DNA of 64,000 nucleotides from Dyadobacter koreensis (GCF_900108855.1 NZ_FNXY01000002.1:248001-312000); one strand, 5' to 3'; shown: positions 9,552-18,727, counted from the stretch's first letter. Numbers and translations: made by a program. The notes: generated from the letters alone by a model not told the origin.

Positions 9552-12293
9552 CTATTCAATGACGACTGTTTTTGTTTGAATTTTATCTCTTTCATTTTTA
9601 AGCTTGAAAATATAAGCTCCTCTCAGTTTCTGCACGTCCAGAGCAAAATCCATTATACTTCCTTTCTGTTGCTTTCCTAAGTATTTGTCAGCAACTATTG
9701 TCCCGGCATTATTAAAAACTTCAAGACTGTAAACACCAGATTCTATAAATTTTATTTTAATAGACAAAGGATTTTGAGAAAACCCGGGATTGGGGAAAAC
9801 AGTTAAAATATTTTCTTGTGTAGGCGGTTCAGTGGCTGTAATAACAGCAAGCCCATCTCGGGTCAAAGAAATAACTAACGGATCTTTACATTCCCAGTCA
9901 CACCTTATTTTCAATTCCTTATTTTCTAAATCATAGTAGGCTGCGTTGTTGGTAAATTCATTGGCATAGCGAACAATCGGTAGGTTCTTACCATTAATTT
10001 TCAAAGTGACAGGAGGGGAGGTAAGATTTTTAATTTCATAAATGAGACTTCTTCTGACGATAGCTTTATCAAAGCTCTTCGTTCTTGCTGTGGTTATTTG
10101 AACACTGTCTGTTGAAATCCGTCCTGTAAAATCAACTAATTCATATTTCCCGTTTGTGAGCGAATTCGGATCTGTGCCGTCATCGTTGAACATACGGAAT
10201 GTCGGAGAGGGGACAGAAATATCCTGGAAAAACTTTATCGTCAAACTGTCGGAGGTATAGTAATCGGTCGATTTTTTTGTGGAAGATGAAAGTGGAATGA
10301 TAGCTCCTGCTTTGGCGTAGACAGGAATATGATCAACCGAAAGCATCGGGAAGATATTTTTATTTCCTTCATACAATTCATCCGTCCAGAAATTGAACCA
10401 TTTTCCTTCCGGTAAAACGACTTTTCGTGAAGGCATTCCATGCAGAAGTACCGGAGCCACGATAAGATTCTCACCAAAAAAATATTGATCATTAACATCA
10501 CCCAAGTCTCTTCTGTTTGCAAAATAATCCATCGGCATACAGATTGGCCTACCGGAAATGCTGTTTTCCCACGCAAGTGAGTAGGTATAAGGAAGCAGTT
10601 GATAACGTATGCCGAGATAGTGTTTTACAATACTGTAAAATGGTTCGCTTAAATTAAAAGGCTCAGGGTCCGGGCGTTGTCCGTGGTTTCTGGTAATGGG
10701 AGAAAAGGTGCCTAACTGAAACCAGCGTAAATCCAGTTCTTCGTCTTTATCTGTTTTATCAGACATCGTTGCAAACCCGCCAATATCTGAATGCATATAA
10801 GCGATTCCGGACATTCCGGCTTGAACCATAATAGGAATCTGCAACTTCAACCCCGCCCAGTAACGCGCGACATCACCGCTCCACGGCAGTACTCCGTATC
10901 GTTGGGAACCTGTCCATCCAGAGCGCGTAAGATTAAATAATCGTTTTTCAGGAAACTCAGCCTTGTAATGATCATATAGATTTTTGGACCAAAAAAGAGG
11001 ATAAAGATTATGTACCTGGCGTGCATTCCCAAGAACATGATACGCATCAAATGGATGATAATCCGGCTCAATTTTATCATTCCACCATCCACTGACACCC
11101 TGTATGCTGAGTTTTTTGTATTTACTCCAAAGCCATGTTTGCGTTTCCGGTTTGAAAATATCCAATAACCCCACTGTGCCATTCCATATGTCTTGTGTGT
11201 AAGTTTGGCCTGAATCGAATCGTTTGGCAAAGAGCGATAAAGTTTCTGCAGTTTGATACTGGTCTGACTTTGTGCTGATATAGGGGTCGGTAATTAATAT
11301 CGTTTTCACGCCTCTGGCGCTTAATTTTTTCATCATATCTTCCGGCGACGGCCAGTTTGGCGAATACCAGTCAATATTTCCCATTTTAGTTTCGTCGCCG
11401 TACCAATATAAATCCAGCCCGACTGCGTCAAGAGGAAATCCCTGATTTTGTAATTTACTGACTGCATTTGTCGCTTCACTCTGATTTTTATACCCAAATT
11501 TAGACTGGATGTACCCAAGTGCCCAACGCGGAGGAAGTGGTTGTCTTCCGGTTAGCAGTGTATAATTTTCCAAGATTTTGTCGTTGCTGTCGCCGTTAAT
11601 GAGGTAATAGGCCCATTTGCCGGAGCTAACCATTTCGATGTTAAGTTTGGTCGAATCAAGCGAACCGATGTACATCCGCATCAACCCAGGCTTGTCACTA
11701 TCCAAAAGGAGACCATACTTGTGAGAAGAGACGATGAATGGAATATTAAAACTTTGGGATAATCCGGTAGCTTGATCATAATACGCATACTCCCATGTAT
11801 TGTAGAATTCAAAAGCCTTTCGATTTAAATCGGGCCCAGACGGACGGCCGCCAGCGCCATGAAAAACGTCAGATGGATTGATCTCAAATGAAAGGAATAC
11901 TGAATCCTTTAAATATCGGATGCCCTTATCTTCTTTTATTTTAAGTTCATCACCTGATCTTAAAGCAATAGTGAGCGGCGTTTTGTTTATTTCAAGTAAA
12001 CAATTTTCAAATAAAAGCTGGATTTTATTATTGGATTCAACAACAGTTTCAAAAGGAGTAATTGATTTCAGAGATACGGAATAAGAACTATCATAGGCTT
12101 GGCTCGCCTTGGAAGTGAGAAATTGAACTTTAAATATCTCCGGCGTAATTGCCTGGACTTTCAGTGCCCCGCCAGTTCCTTCTATGATAAGACTTTCCCC
12201 TGATTTCTCGTAACTAACAAAGTTGCCAGCACTTTGTCCATATGAGAAATTATAAAACAGTATCAAAAAAAGCAACCAGTAAGGTTTAGTCAT
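9552..12293 (-). CDS. Glycoside hydrolase family 31 (alpha-glucosidase/alpha-xylosidase type) with T9SS C-terminal domain
   Basis: A secreted 913-residue enzyme. It has a signal peptide (first ~20 residues, ending SYGQ), an N-terminal beta-sandwich, and a GH31 TIM barrel with the opening motif PPRWALGYIQSKFGY. The probable catalytic nucleophile is the Asp in WWNDKIEP at about residue 406, and the acid/base Asp is in PWSGD at about residue 474. After the barrel there are beta-domains and, at about residues 830-913, a type IX secretion sorting domain (VFPNPG, ending KTVVIE). GH31 enzymes cleave alpha-linked sugars with retention; the exact substrate (alpha-glucan, alpha-xyloside or other) is not decided by these motifs. 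It is the first gene of an operon with a DUF4249 lipoprotein and a TonB-dependent receptor, implying that its products are imported. Confidence 0.9.
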   Translation of the reverse strand: MTKPYWLLFLILFYNFSYGQSAGNFVSYEKSGESLIIEGTGGALKVQAITPEIFKVQFLTSKASQAYDSSYSVSLKSITPFETVVESNNKIQLLFENCLLEINKTPLTIALRSGDELKIKEDKGIRYLKDSVFLSFEINPSDVFHGAGGRPSGPDLNRKAFEFYNTWEYAYYDQATGLSQSFNIPFIVSSHKYGLLLDSDKPGLMRMYIGSLDSTKLNIEMVSSGKWAYYLINGDSNDKILENYTLLTGRQPLPPRWALGYIQSKFGYKNQSEATNAVSKLQNQGFPLDAVGLDLYWYGDETKMGNIDWYSPNWPSPEDMMKKLSARGVKTILITDPYISTKSDQYQTAETLSLFAKRFDSGQTYTQDIWNGTVGLLDIFKPETQTWLWSKYKKLSIQGVSGWWNDKIEPDYHPFDAYHVLGNARQVHNLYPLFWSKNLYDHYKAEFPEKRLFNLTRSGWTGSQRYGVLPWSGDVARYWAGLKLQIPIMVQAGMSGIAYMHSDIGGFATMSDKTDKDEELDLRWFQLGTFSPITRNHGQRPDPEPFNLSEPFYSIVKHYLGIRYQLLPYTYSLAWENSISGRPICMPMDYFANRRDLGDVNDQYFFGENLIVAPVLLHGMPSRKVVLPEGKWFNFWTDELYEGNKNIFPMLSVDHIPVYAKAGAIIPLSSSTKKSTDYYTSDSLTIKFFQDISVPSPTFRMFNDDGTDPNSLTNGKYELVDFTGRISTDSVQITTARTKSFDKAIVRRSLIYEIKNLTSPPVTLKINGKNLPIVRYANEFTNNAAYYDLENKELKIRCDWECKDPLVISLTRDGLAVITATEPPTQENILTVFPNPGFSQNPLSIKIKFIESGVYSLEVFNNAGTIVADKYLGKQQKGSIMDFALDVQKLRGAYIFKLKNERDKIQTKTVVIE

Positions 12294-12826
12294 GAAAGAT
12301 TGAAAGGCAAAAATTCATGTTTAAGAAAATTTGAATAACTTAAAATTAAATGTCTTTTATCCAAATTTAAAAAAAAGTATTGGTATTTATTAGAATAAAA
12401 TTTACACTTCCGGATTGCTATAAGTCACTGCAGGACAATAGTTTTGTCCAACAATAACGCGGAAATTTCTATTCTAATATTATGGAACCGATATTGAAGA
12501 TTTTACAGACTGTCTTATGAAATTATTCATAGAAGCTAAAATCCTTCTCCTAAAATTATGTACAAGTTAGCTCCGCTGATGTTCCTTATCTATGCCAACT
12601 GGCGGGTTTAAGATTTCATTTTGTTAAAGAAAAGTTTATTTATGTCCTGAAAGCGCGATATACTCTAGCATTGATTGAAAGCCGATATGCTTCTGTGGCT
12701 GGTATGGTGCTAGGTTTTGGGTGGCGTTGATGCACTGTGATCATCCAAATAAATCTGACGTTATTTCTTTGCGCTGATATTTTCAATTAGTAATTTTAAA
12801 GTTACAAATAGCTATGAAAGTTTACT
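12294..12826. other. Intergenic region between divergent genes
   Basis: About 530 bases, AT-rich, between the divergently transcribed GH31 operon and a small lipoprotein gene. It must hold promoters for both sides, but I see no exact TAnnTTTG element close to either start. No convincing open reading frame, tRNA or strong hairpin was seen. Confidence 0.5.
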
Positions 12827-13294
12827 ATGAAAAAACTCCTTTTTCTATCCCTGATCCTTATAGCTCAGTCCTGCAAAAACCATGATCCAATTCCCGATTA
12901 TACATCAAAACTTGTAGGAGAGTTTGATATTGCATATCTTATTATTGATCTGGATACAAAGGAAGCAGCCTCTTCTGATCTGGGCGTTTCGAAGCTTGCT
13001 AAAATTAACCTTCAACGGAAAAGTAATCAGTATCTGACTGCAACCGTCACGATCGACGATTCTACAACAAAATTTACTGATACTTTTGAGCTCGTTGTTT
13101 CCGAAAGTCCAGATCAGACTGAGGTATATGGAAAACCTGGTTTTCTTGCTAGTTATAAAGTAGGATCAATTGCTTCAAACGCTATTTATTACAATAACTG
13201 GAATTTATACGAGGATGGAAGTTTGATCGGTTTTATTCAGTATGGCGATGACAAGTCAATTAAAAGATTTGCAGTAGGGACCAATATTGATTAA
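12827..13294 (+). CDS. Small lipoprotein of unknown function
   Basis: A 155-residue protein with a hydrophobic N-terminus followed by a Cys at residue 16 (AQSC-KNHD), fitting a Bacteroidota lipoprotein signal. The rest looks like a single beta-rich domain (alternating hydrophobic strands such as YLTATVTI and FIQYGDD). I do not recognise the family. It is a monocistronic unit: the gene upstream is divergent and the SDR gene downstream is convergent, with a strong hairpin between them at 13301-13344. The coding call rests on the signal sequence and frame length; the function is unknown. Confidence 0.7.
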   Translation: MKKLLFLSLILIAQSCKNHDPIPDYTSKLVGEFDIAYLIIDLDTKEAASSDLGVSKLAKINLQRKSNQYLTATVTIDDSTTKFTDTFELVVSESPDQTEVYGKPGFLASYKVGSIASNAIYYNNWNLYEDGSLIGFIQYGDDKSIKRFAVGTNID

Positions 13295-13300
13295 GAGGAC

Positions 13301-13344
13301 TGGTTAAAAGGGCAGGATACCGAATTTTCGAACCCTTTTAACCA
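13301..13344. terminator. Bidirectional hairpin between convergent genes
   Basis: A perfect 12-bp inverted repeat (TGGTTAAAAGGG at 13301-13312 and its complement at 13333-13344) with a 20-base loop lies just after the lipoprotein stop and before the SDR stop on the other strand. Its position between convergent genes suggests a shared terminator. Confidence 0.6.
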
Positions 13345-13354
13345 TTAATTCTTT

Positions 13355-14143
13355 CTACATACTTTCCGTTTTCCCTCCATCCACAGGCAAATTGACCCCG
13401 CTGATACTGCCAGCTGCGGGGCTACACAAAAAAGCCACCGCTGCACCAACTTCTTCTGCCTCGCTGAATCTTCTTATTGGAATTGTCGCCTCCATTTGAT
13501 CTGAAATTTCCTGAACAGATTTTCCCTGGGCCTGACTGCGCATATCCAGAACGGCATTCAGCCGAGATGTTTTTGTAAAACCGGGTAACACATTATTAGA
13601 AGTAATTCCAAACGGTCCGAGTTCGAGCGACAAGGTCTTGGACCAGCTTGAAACTGCTCCCCGAATCGTATTTGAAACACCCAGTCCGACAATCGGCTGT
13701 TTAACTGAAGTGCTGATTATATTAACAATTCTTCCAAATCCTGCCTTCTTCATACTCGGAACAACAGCTTGCGTAAGGATTTGATAATTAACCAGATGCA
13801 TCTGAAAGGTTTTAACAAATTGCTCCGTTTCTGCTTCAATGATCGGACCACCGGCTGGTCCGCCTGTATTATTGATTAGGATATGCACTTCCGGACAGAG
13901 TCTTAAATAATCGTCAATAGCATGTTTTACGTTTTCATTATCAGAAAAATCGGCAACTACATAACGGTGCAGCTGATTTCTGGAAATATCTAATGTCTCC
14001 ACCGCTTGTCTCAAAGATTCCTCATTTCTGGCCATCAGGGTAACGTTTGCCCCCATTAATGCAAGTTCAACAGCGGAAGCAAGTCCAATGCCCTGTGTGC
14101 TTCCGCAAACTATCGCCGTTTTTCCGGTAAGGTCAAGATTCAT
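13355..14143 (-). CDS. SDR family oxidoreductase, atypical (BKR-like) without the YxxxK pair
   Basis: A 262-residue Rossmann-fold protein. The cofactor motif is CGSTQGIG near residue 14, a variant of TGxxxGIG, followed by NNTGG near residue 92 and the C-terminal PVDGGKTES, all SDR landmarks. The catalytic region reads IVNIISTSVKQP and then VSNTIRGAVSSWSKTL; aligned to classical SDRs, the YxxxK pair is replaced by Ser and Arg (SNTIR). This matches a known SDR-like subgroup related to beta-ketoacyl-ACP reductases that lacks a perfect catalytic tetrad. It may therefore use different chemistry or act as a non-classical reductase; the substrate is unknown. It is divergent from purH and appears monocistronic. 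Confidence 0.85.
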   Translation of the reverse strand: MNLDLTGKTAIVCGSTQGIGLASAVELALMGANVTLMARNEESLRQAVETLDISRNQLHRYVVADFSDNENVKHAIDDYLRLCPEVHILINNTGGPAGGPIIEAETEQFVKTFQMHLVNYQILTQAVVPSMKKAGFGRIVNIISTSVKQPIVGLGVSNTIRGAVSSWSKTLSLELGPFGITSNNVLPGFTKTSRLNAVLDMRSQAQGKSVQEISDQMEATIPIRRFSEAEEVGAAVAFLCSPAAGSISGVNLPVDGGKTESM

Positions 14144-14174
14144 ATTCTGGTAATGATTAGTGTTGGATGGATAA

Positions 14175-14265
14175 GGGTTAATGTTGAGTGTTAGTCATCA
14201 ACAATTAATTTTCTGCCAATTAACCACTAATAATTAGACATTAACAATTAACCCGTAACAATTAA
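14175..14265. repeat. AT-rich degenerate inverted/direct repeat
   Basis: The divergent region before purH contains several related words: TAACAATTAA occurs at 14242-14251 and again at 14256-14265, and AACAATTAAT lies near 14200. The left part (GGGTTAATGTTGAGTGTTAG) is an imperfect inverted copy of the right part ending in AATTAACCC. This resembles low-complexity intergenic repeats seen in Bacteroidota; its function is unknown. Confidence 0.4.
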
Positions 14266-14270
14266 AAAAC

Positions 14271-14278
14271 TATCTTTG
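14271..14278 (+). promoter_or_regulatory. Bacteroidota -7 promoter element for purH
   Basis: TATCTTTG is an exact match to the Bacteroidota -7 consensus TAnnTTTG and lies 111 bases before the purH start. No clear -33 TTTG partner is visible. A tiny open frame (MPGKKDAT, from 14300) sits in the resulting leader. Confidence 0.5.
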
Positions 14279-14388
14279 CGGTTTATTTTTAATAAAAGGG
14301 ATGCCAGGGAAAAAAGATGCGACTTAAACAGCTTTTACAATCCTGAAAATCTCATAATTCTGTAATGTTTACTGTCAAATTCTGACCA

Positions 14389-15924
14389 ATGTCTAAAAAA
14401 ATACAATCCGCTCTGATCTCGGTTTACTACAAGGACGGTCTTGAACCGCTGGTTCGTCTTTTACATGAAAATGGTGTAAAACTATATTCGACCGGAGGTA
14501 CTCAAACTTTTATCGAAAACCTCAACATTCCGGTTACCGCAGCTGAAGAGCTAACGGGTTATCCATCAATTTTTGGAGGAAGAGTGAAAACTTTGCACCC
14601 TGCCATAATGGGTGGAATTCTTTACCGTCGTGATGATGCTGGTGATGTTGCTCAGGCGGCTCAGTATAATATTCCAGCCTTGGACATGGTGGTAGTTGAC
14701 CTATATCCTTTTGAAGAAACCGTTGCTTCCGGCGCTGGTGAAGAAGATATTATAGAGAAAATTGATATTGGCGGGATCTCGTTAATTCGTGCTACGGCGA
14801 AAAACTTCAAAGACACTTTAATTGTATCTTCACGTGCTCAATATGAAGGCGTTGTTACGTTATTGACTGAAAAATCGGCAACAACAGATCTTGAAGATCG
14901 TCGCTGGTATGCAGGCGAAGCATTCGGTGTTTCTTCTCACTATGATGGAGCAATCAATGATTATTTCCTTGGTAAAAATGCATCAGCAGATGAGGCTCTT
15001 TTTCAGTTTGCAAAGCTTCCGGCTCAGACGCTTCGTTATGGAGAAAATCCACATCAAAGCGCGACTTTCCATGGAGATTTAGAGCAAATGTTCGACAAGC
15101 TTCACGGAAAAGATTTATCTTATAACAACCTCGTTGACGTTGATGCCTGCATTGGCCTGATCGATGAATTTGAAGGCTCAGATCCAACATTCGCGATTAT
15201 AAAGCATACAAACGCTTGTGGCGTGGCAACGGCTATTACTGCAAAAGAAGCGTATCTGAATGCACTTGCATGTGATCCGGATTCTGCTTTTGGCGGTGTT
15301 GTGATTACAAACGTGAAAGTAGATTTGGCTACGGCTGAGGAATTGAACAAGCTTTTTATGGAAATTCTTATCGCTCCGGATTTTGAAGAAGGTGCTTTGG
15401 AACTACTGAAATCGAAGAAAAATAGAAATTTATTGAAACGTAAATCTGTGGAGCTTCCTGGAATTATGTTCAAGACAATATTAAATGGTGTGTTAGTACA
15501 GGACAAAGATCTTGCCACTGAAACAGCAGATCAAATGACGACAGTTACTGAGAAAGCGCCAACAGCTGATGAATTGAAAGCGTTGGAGTTTGCCTTGAAA
15601 GTTTGTAAACATACCAAATCGAACACGATCGTTCTTGCCAAAGAAAATCAGCTTTTTGCTAGCGGAACAGGCCAGACTTCGCGTATTGACGCATTGCGTC
15701 AGGCAATCGAAAAGGCTAAACATTTCGGTTTTGATTTGCAAGGTGCAGTGATGGCATCCGACGCGTTCTTCCCATTCCCTGACTGTGTTGAAATTGCGTC
15801 ACAAGCAGGAATTACCGCAGTTGTACAGCCGGGAGGTTCTATTCGTGATAAAGATTCGGTTGCTTTCTGTAATGCAAACGGTGTCTCGATGGTAACCACT
15901 GGTGTTCGTCATTTCAAGCATTAA
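14389..15924 (+). CDS. purH: Bifunctional AICAR formyltransferase / IMP cyclohydrolase
   Basis: A 511-residue cytoplasmic enzyme for the last two steps of de novo purine synthesis: it formylates AICAR with 10-formyl-THF and cyclises FAICAR to IMP. The N-terminal MGS-like IMP cyclohydrolase domain (about 1-190) has STGGTQTF and GGRVKTLHP. The AICARFT domain contains RYGENPHQ near residue 218 and KHTNACGVA near residue 274, which carries the catalytic Lys-His region, and ends GVRHFKH as in the family. The length is normal. A candidate -7 promoter lies at 14271-14278, and a large inverted repeat follows the stop at 15932-15976. Confidence 0.97.
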   Translation: MSKKIQSALISVYYKDGLEPLVRLLHENGVKLYSTGGTQTFIENLNIPVTAAEELTGYPSIFGGRVKTLHPAIMGGILYRRDDAGDVAQAAQYNIPALDMVVVDLYPFEETVASGAGEEDIIEKIDIGGISLIRATAKNFKDTLIVSSRAQYEGVVTLLTEKSATTDLEDRRWYAGEAFGVSSHYDGAINDYFLGKNASADEALFQFAKLPAQTLRYGENPHQSATFHGDLEQMFDKLHGKDLSYNNLVDVDACIGLIDEFEGSDPTFAIIKHTNACGVATAITAKEAYLNALACDPDSAFGGVVITNVKVDLATAEELNKLFMEILIAPDFEEGALELLKSKKNRNLLKRKSVELPGIMFKTILNGVLVQDKDLATETADQMTTVTEKAPTADELKALEFALKVCKHTKSNTIVLAKENQLFASGTGQTSRIDALRQAIEKAKHFGFDLQGAVMASDAFFPFPDCVEIASQAGITAVVQPGGSIRDKDSVAFCNANGVSMVTTGVRHFKH

Positions 15925-15931
15925 TTTTGAA

Positions 15932-15976
15932 TTTTAAACACAGCGTTTCGTTATATAGGAAACGCTGTGTTTAAAA
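15932..15976. terminator. 18-bp perfect inverted repeat after purH
   Basis: Left arm 15932-15949 (TTTTAAACACAGCGTTTC) and right arm 15959-15976 are exact reverse complements around a 9-base loop. The repeat starts 8 bases after the purH stop. There is no T-tract beyond the right arm, although the arm ends themselves are A/T runs. The only in-frame start upstream of the next gene (GTG 15967) lies inside the right arm. Confidence 0.65.
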
Positions 15977-16875
15977 CCAATATATTAAAGATTGCCCTTT
16001 TGAAAACCAACCAATTACCAGATTCCCGTCTTGCTGCTCTTGGCAAATTTCTTCTCATCGGGCTGGTTTTGGTAATTCCGGGCTATTTTTTCCTTTATCC
16101 TCAAATCTTCCATTGTGAAATTATTGGTTTTTCAGACTTAGAAAAAATCAATAGCAACACCTACGCCAGTCCCGGGCTCAATGCCAAACAACGTTCACAT
16201 ATTGTAAAAGTTATCAAAAAAGCGGAAGCGCGTGTTGATTCATTCTGGCTTGGAAAACAAGCATCTCCTAAAATTATTCTTTGCGGAAATCAGCAGGAAT
16301 ATGAAAAATACTGTCAGAGTAAAGAAGGAGCGGGTTGCAGCCTGGGTACACCCTGGGGGCAGTCGTATGTGGTACTGAACGGTCAGGGTTTGAATGTCGA
16401 CGTGATCAGTCATGAGATGAGCCATGTCGAACTTTTGAAACGGCTGGGCTGGTGGAAAACCACGATGGATATTCCTCAATGGTTTAATGAAGGAACAGCT
16501 TTGATGCTGGATCAGCGTTTTGTCAGCAATCCTGACTCCATTGCTCGCTACTTCGACTATATGGATGAATGGCTTTATCAAACAGGCGGCGGACAGAATA
16601 TTTTGGAATTAAAAGATATTGCTTCGGTAAAAGGTTTTTTTGCAGGAAGCTCAAAACATGTCATGCTTGCGTATATGACTTCCGGGTTAGAGGTGTCTTT
16701 CTGGCTATCATTTGCAGGTAAAGACGGCTTGCAACAATTGCTTTCAGAAATAAATAATGGTAATGATTTTACGAAGAGTTATTTCGAAATTGAAAAAAAA
16801 GCGAGGTCGAAGAATAATGTCAAGCTTCCTGCCAATCCTCTGCGCTTTCAGGATTTAGATAAAAAAGATGAGTAA
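15967..16875 (+). CDS. Membrane-anchored putative zinc metallopeptidase (HExxH ... NEG type)
   Basis: Up to 302 residues, with one N-terminal membrane segment (about residues 27-46, FLLIGLVLVIPGYFFLYP) and an extracytoplasmic domain. The sequence HEMSH near residue 150 is a zinc-binding HExxH motif, and WFNEGTA about 25 residues later supplies the third ligand Glu, as in gluzincin-like (peptidase MA/M1-like) folds. Several Cys residues (CSLG, CGNQ) may form disulphides. I do not recognise a named family. The start is uncertain: GTG 15967 is the first possible codon but lies in the right arm of the purH terminator hairpin, while TTG at 16000 would give 291 residues and keep the membrane segment. 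The substrate is unknown. Confidence 0.72.
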   Translation: MFKTNILKIALLKTNQLPDSRLAALGKFLLIGLVLVIPGYFFLYPQIFHCEIIGFSDLEKINSNTYASPGLNAKQRSHIVKVIKKAEARVDSFWLGKQASPKIILCGNQQEYEKYCQSKEGAGCSLGTPWGQSYVVLNGQGLNVDVISHEMSHVELLKRLGWWKTTMDIPQWFNEGTALMLDQRFVSNPDSIARYFDYMDEWLYQTGGGQNILELKDIASVKGFFAGSSKHVMLAYMTSGLEVSFWLSFAGKDGLQQLLSEINNGNDFTKSYFEIEKKARSKNNVKLPANPLRFQDLDKKDE

Positions 16876-16965
16876 ACTCGCCAGTTATTCTACTTGTTTA
16901 GCTGTTTTTGCAATTTTGTGAAAATAAAGGTGGCAAGTTGGGTACTTACTGGAATTTCTTACTTG

Positions 16966-16986
16966 CACTATTTTCTGAAAATAGTG
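16966..16986. promoter_or_regulatory. 21-bp palindrome upstream of symporter gene
   Basis: CACTATTTTC-T-GAAAATAGTG is a perfect palindrome with one central base, 59 bases before the symporter start. The loop is too tight for an ideal terminator, so it could be an operator or a hairpin ending the upstream transcript. Its function is inferred only from position. Confidence 0.35.
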
Positions 16987-17034
16987 TACCTTTCGGTTTG
17001 AACAGAAAATCGCTTATCCATTCATCTAATTTTT

Positions 17035-17042
17035 TATATTTG
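17035..17042 (+). promoter_or_regulatory. -7 promoter element abutting the symporter start
   Basis: TATATTTG matches TAnnTTTG exactly and ends only 2 bases before the ATG at 17045. If used, transcription would begin at or very near the start codon, giving a leaderless mRNA. No -33 element at normal spacing is visible. Confidence 0.35.
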
Positions 17043-17044
17043 AA

Positions 17045-18664
17045 ATGCAACAATTACAAACCCTGGATTACATAGTATTCTTCTTTTACTTTATCCTGGT
17101 CTCAGGCTATGGATACTGGATTTACCAGAGAAAGAAAACACCTAACGAATCTACACAGGACTTTTTCCTTGCAGAAGGTTCACTGACCTGGTGGGCAATC
17201 GGGGCCTCATTGATTGCCTCCAACATTTCTGCCGAGCAATTTATCGGGATGTCGGGAAATGGTTTTTCGATGGGATTGGGTATTTCTACCTATGAATGGA
17301 TGGCTGCCGCAACGCTGATTATCGTCGCCGTTTTCTTCATGCCGATCTATCTCAAAAATAAAATTTACACAATGCCACAATTTTTAAGTCAGCGTTATAA
17401 CCCGACGGTGAGCTTAATTATGGCTGTTTTTTGGCTGGCATTGTATATTCTTGTAAACCTAACATCGATTCTTTATCTGGGGGCCCTTGCGGTTTCAGGT
17501 ATTTCTGGTCTCGACTTTACATTCTGCATGATCGCATTGGCAGTTTTTGCTATCATCATCACGATCGGTGGAATGAAGGTGATTGGTTTTACGGATGTTA
17601 TCCAGGTTTTCTTTCTTGTTATTGGTGGTCTGGCCACCACGTATCTCGCCATAAATCTGGTTTCTGGTGATACTGGAATTGATGGTTTAATGAGTGGTAT
17701 GAAAATGATGCGTGAAAACCATGACGATCACTTTCATATGATTTTTCCAAAAAGCAGTCCTTTCTATATGCAGCTGCCCGGACTTACCGTATTGCTTGGC
17801 GGGATGTGGATTGTGAATCTAAACTATTGGGGATGTAATCAATATATCACACAACGAGCTTTGGGTGCAGATTTGAAAACGGCCCGTAATGGTATTTTAT
17901 TTGCCGCAGGTCTTAAGTTATTGATGCCGGTTATTGTTGTTTTGCCAGGTATCGCTGCTTACGCGTTGTACAGCAAAGGTTTATTTCAGGCCGAAATGTT
18001 GGGGCCGGACGGAATGATCAATCCTGATAAAGCTTATCCTGTTCTTCTGAATTTGTTACCGACAGGATTGAAAGGGTTATCTTTTGCCGCTTTGACCGCA
18101 GCCGTTGTTGCCTCTCTTGCCGGAAAAGCAAATAGTATTTCAACAATCTTTACACTTGATATTTTTAGAAACTATATCGGAAAAGATGCAGACGAGAAAA
18201 AGCTGGTCTGGATTGGCCGTTGGGTGGTAGTTATTGCTATGGTCCTTGCAATCGTCGTATCTCCTTACATGGGGATTGATAAAAAAGGTGGATTTCAGTT
18301 TATCCAGGAAATGACTGGCTTATTGTCGCCAGGGATCTTCGCTTCATTTATTATGGGCTTTTTCTGGAAGCGTACCAATTCAGCAGGTGCATTATTTGCT
18401 ATCGTTGGCGGATTTATAATTGCATTGGGAATGCACAATAACTACCTGCCGTTTGCAGACTGGACACAGGTGCCTTTCCTTGATCGTATGGGATTGGTAT
18501 TTCTAATATGTGTTGCAGTTATGTTTATCCTTGGACTGGTGCTTCCGGATGAGAAAAAAGGCCTTCAAATAGATGCGTCGATGTTTATGCCTCACCGCAG
18601 CTTTGTGATCTGGGCTTCGATTGTGATTGCAATTATAGCATTCTTATATTACCATTTCTGGTAG
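17045..18664 (+). CDS. Sodium:solute symporter (SSS family, SGLT-like)
   Basis: A 539-residue inner-membrane protein with about 14 hydrophobic helices, importing a solute (probably a sugar) with Na+. The N-terminal segment has TWWAIGASLIASNISAEQFI followed by GMSGNGFSMGL, which closely follows the vSGLT/SGLT signature around TM1-TM2. MPQFLSQRYN follows, and a conserved segment NLNYWGCNQYITQRAL lies mid-protein. The C-terminus is hydrophobic. The gene is monocistronic, ending at a strong bidirectional terminator. The exact substrate cannot be assigned, although the SGLT-like motifs favour hexoses or related polyols. Confidence 0.92.
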   Translation: MQQLQTLDYIVFFFYFILVSGYGYWIYQRKKTPNESTQDFFLAEGSLTWWAIGASLIASNISAEQFIGMSGNGFSMGLGISTYEWMAAATLIIVAVFFMPIYLKNKIYTMPQFLSQRYNPTVSLIMAVFWLALYILVNLTSILYLGALAVSGISGLDFTFCMIALAVFAIIITIGGMKVIGFTDVIQVFFLVIGGLATTYLAINLVSGDTGIDGLMSGMKMMRENHDDHFHMIFPKSSPFYMQLPGLTVLLGGMWIVNLNYWGCNQYITQRALGADLKTARNGILFAAGLKLLMPVIVVLPGIAAYALYSKGLFQAEMLGPDGMINPDKAYPVLLNLLPTGLKGLSFAALTAAVVASLAGKANSISTIFTLDIFRNYIGKDADEKKLVWIGRWVVVIAMVLAIVVSPYMGIDKKGGFQFIQEMTGLLSPGIFASFIMGFFWKRTNSAGALFAIVGGFIIALGMHNNYLPFADWTQVPFLDRMGLVFLICVAVMFILGLVLPDEKKGLQIDASMFMPHRSFVIWASIVIAIIAFLYYHFW

Positions 18665-18678
18665 AAACCGAATAAGCC

Positions 18679-18727
18679 TTTCAAACAAAAGCGGCCCGGA
18701 AAATTTCCGGGCCGCTTTTGTTTGAAA
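18679..18727. terminator. Strong bidirectional rho-independent terminator
   Basis: A near-perfect 24-bp inverted repeat with a GC-rich core (GCGGCCCGG / CCGGGCCGC) flanked by A and T runs lies between the convergent symporter and cyclophilin genes. It can terminate in both directions. Confidence 0.88.
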
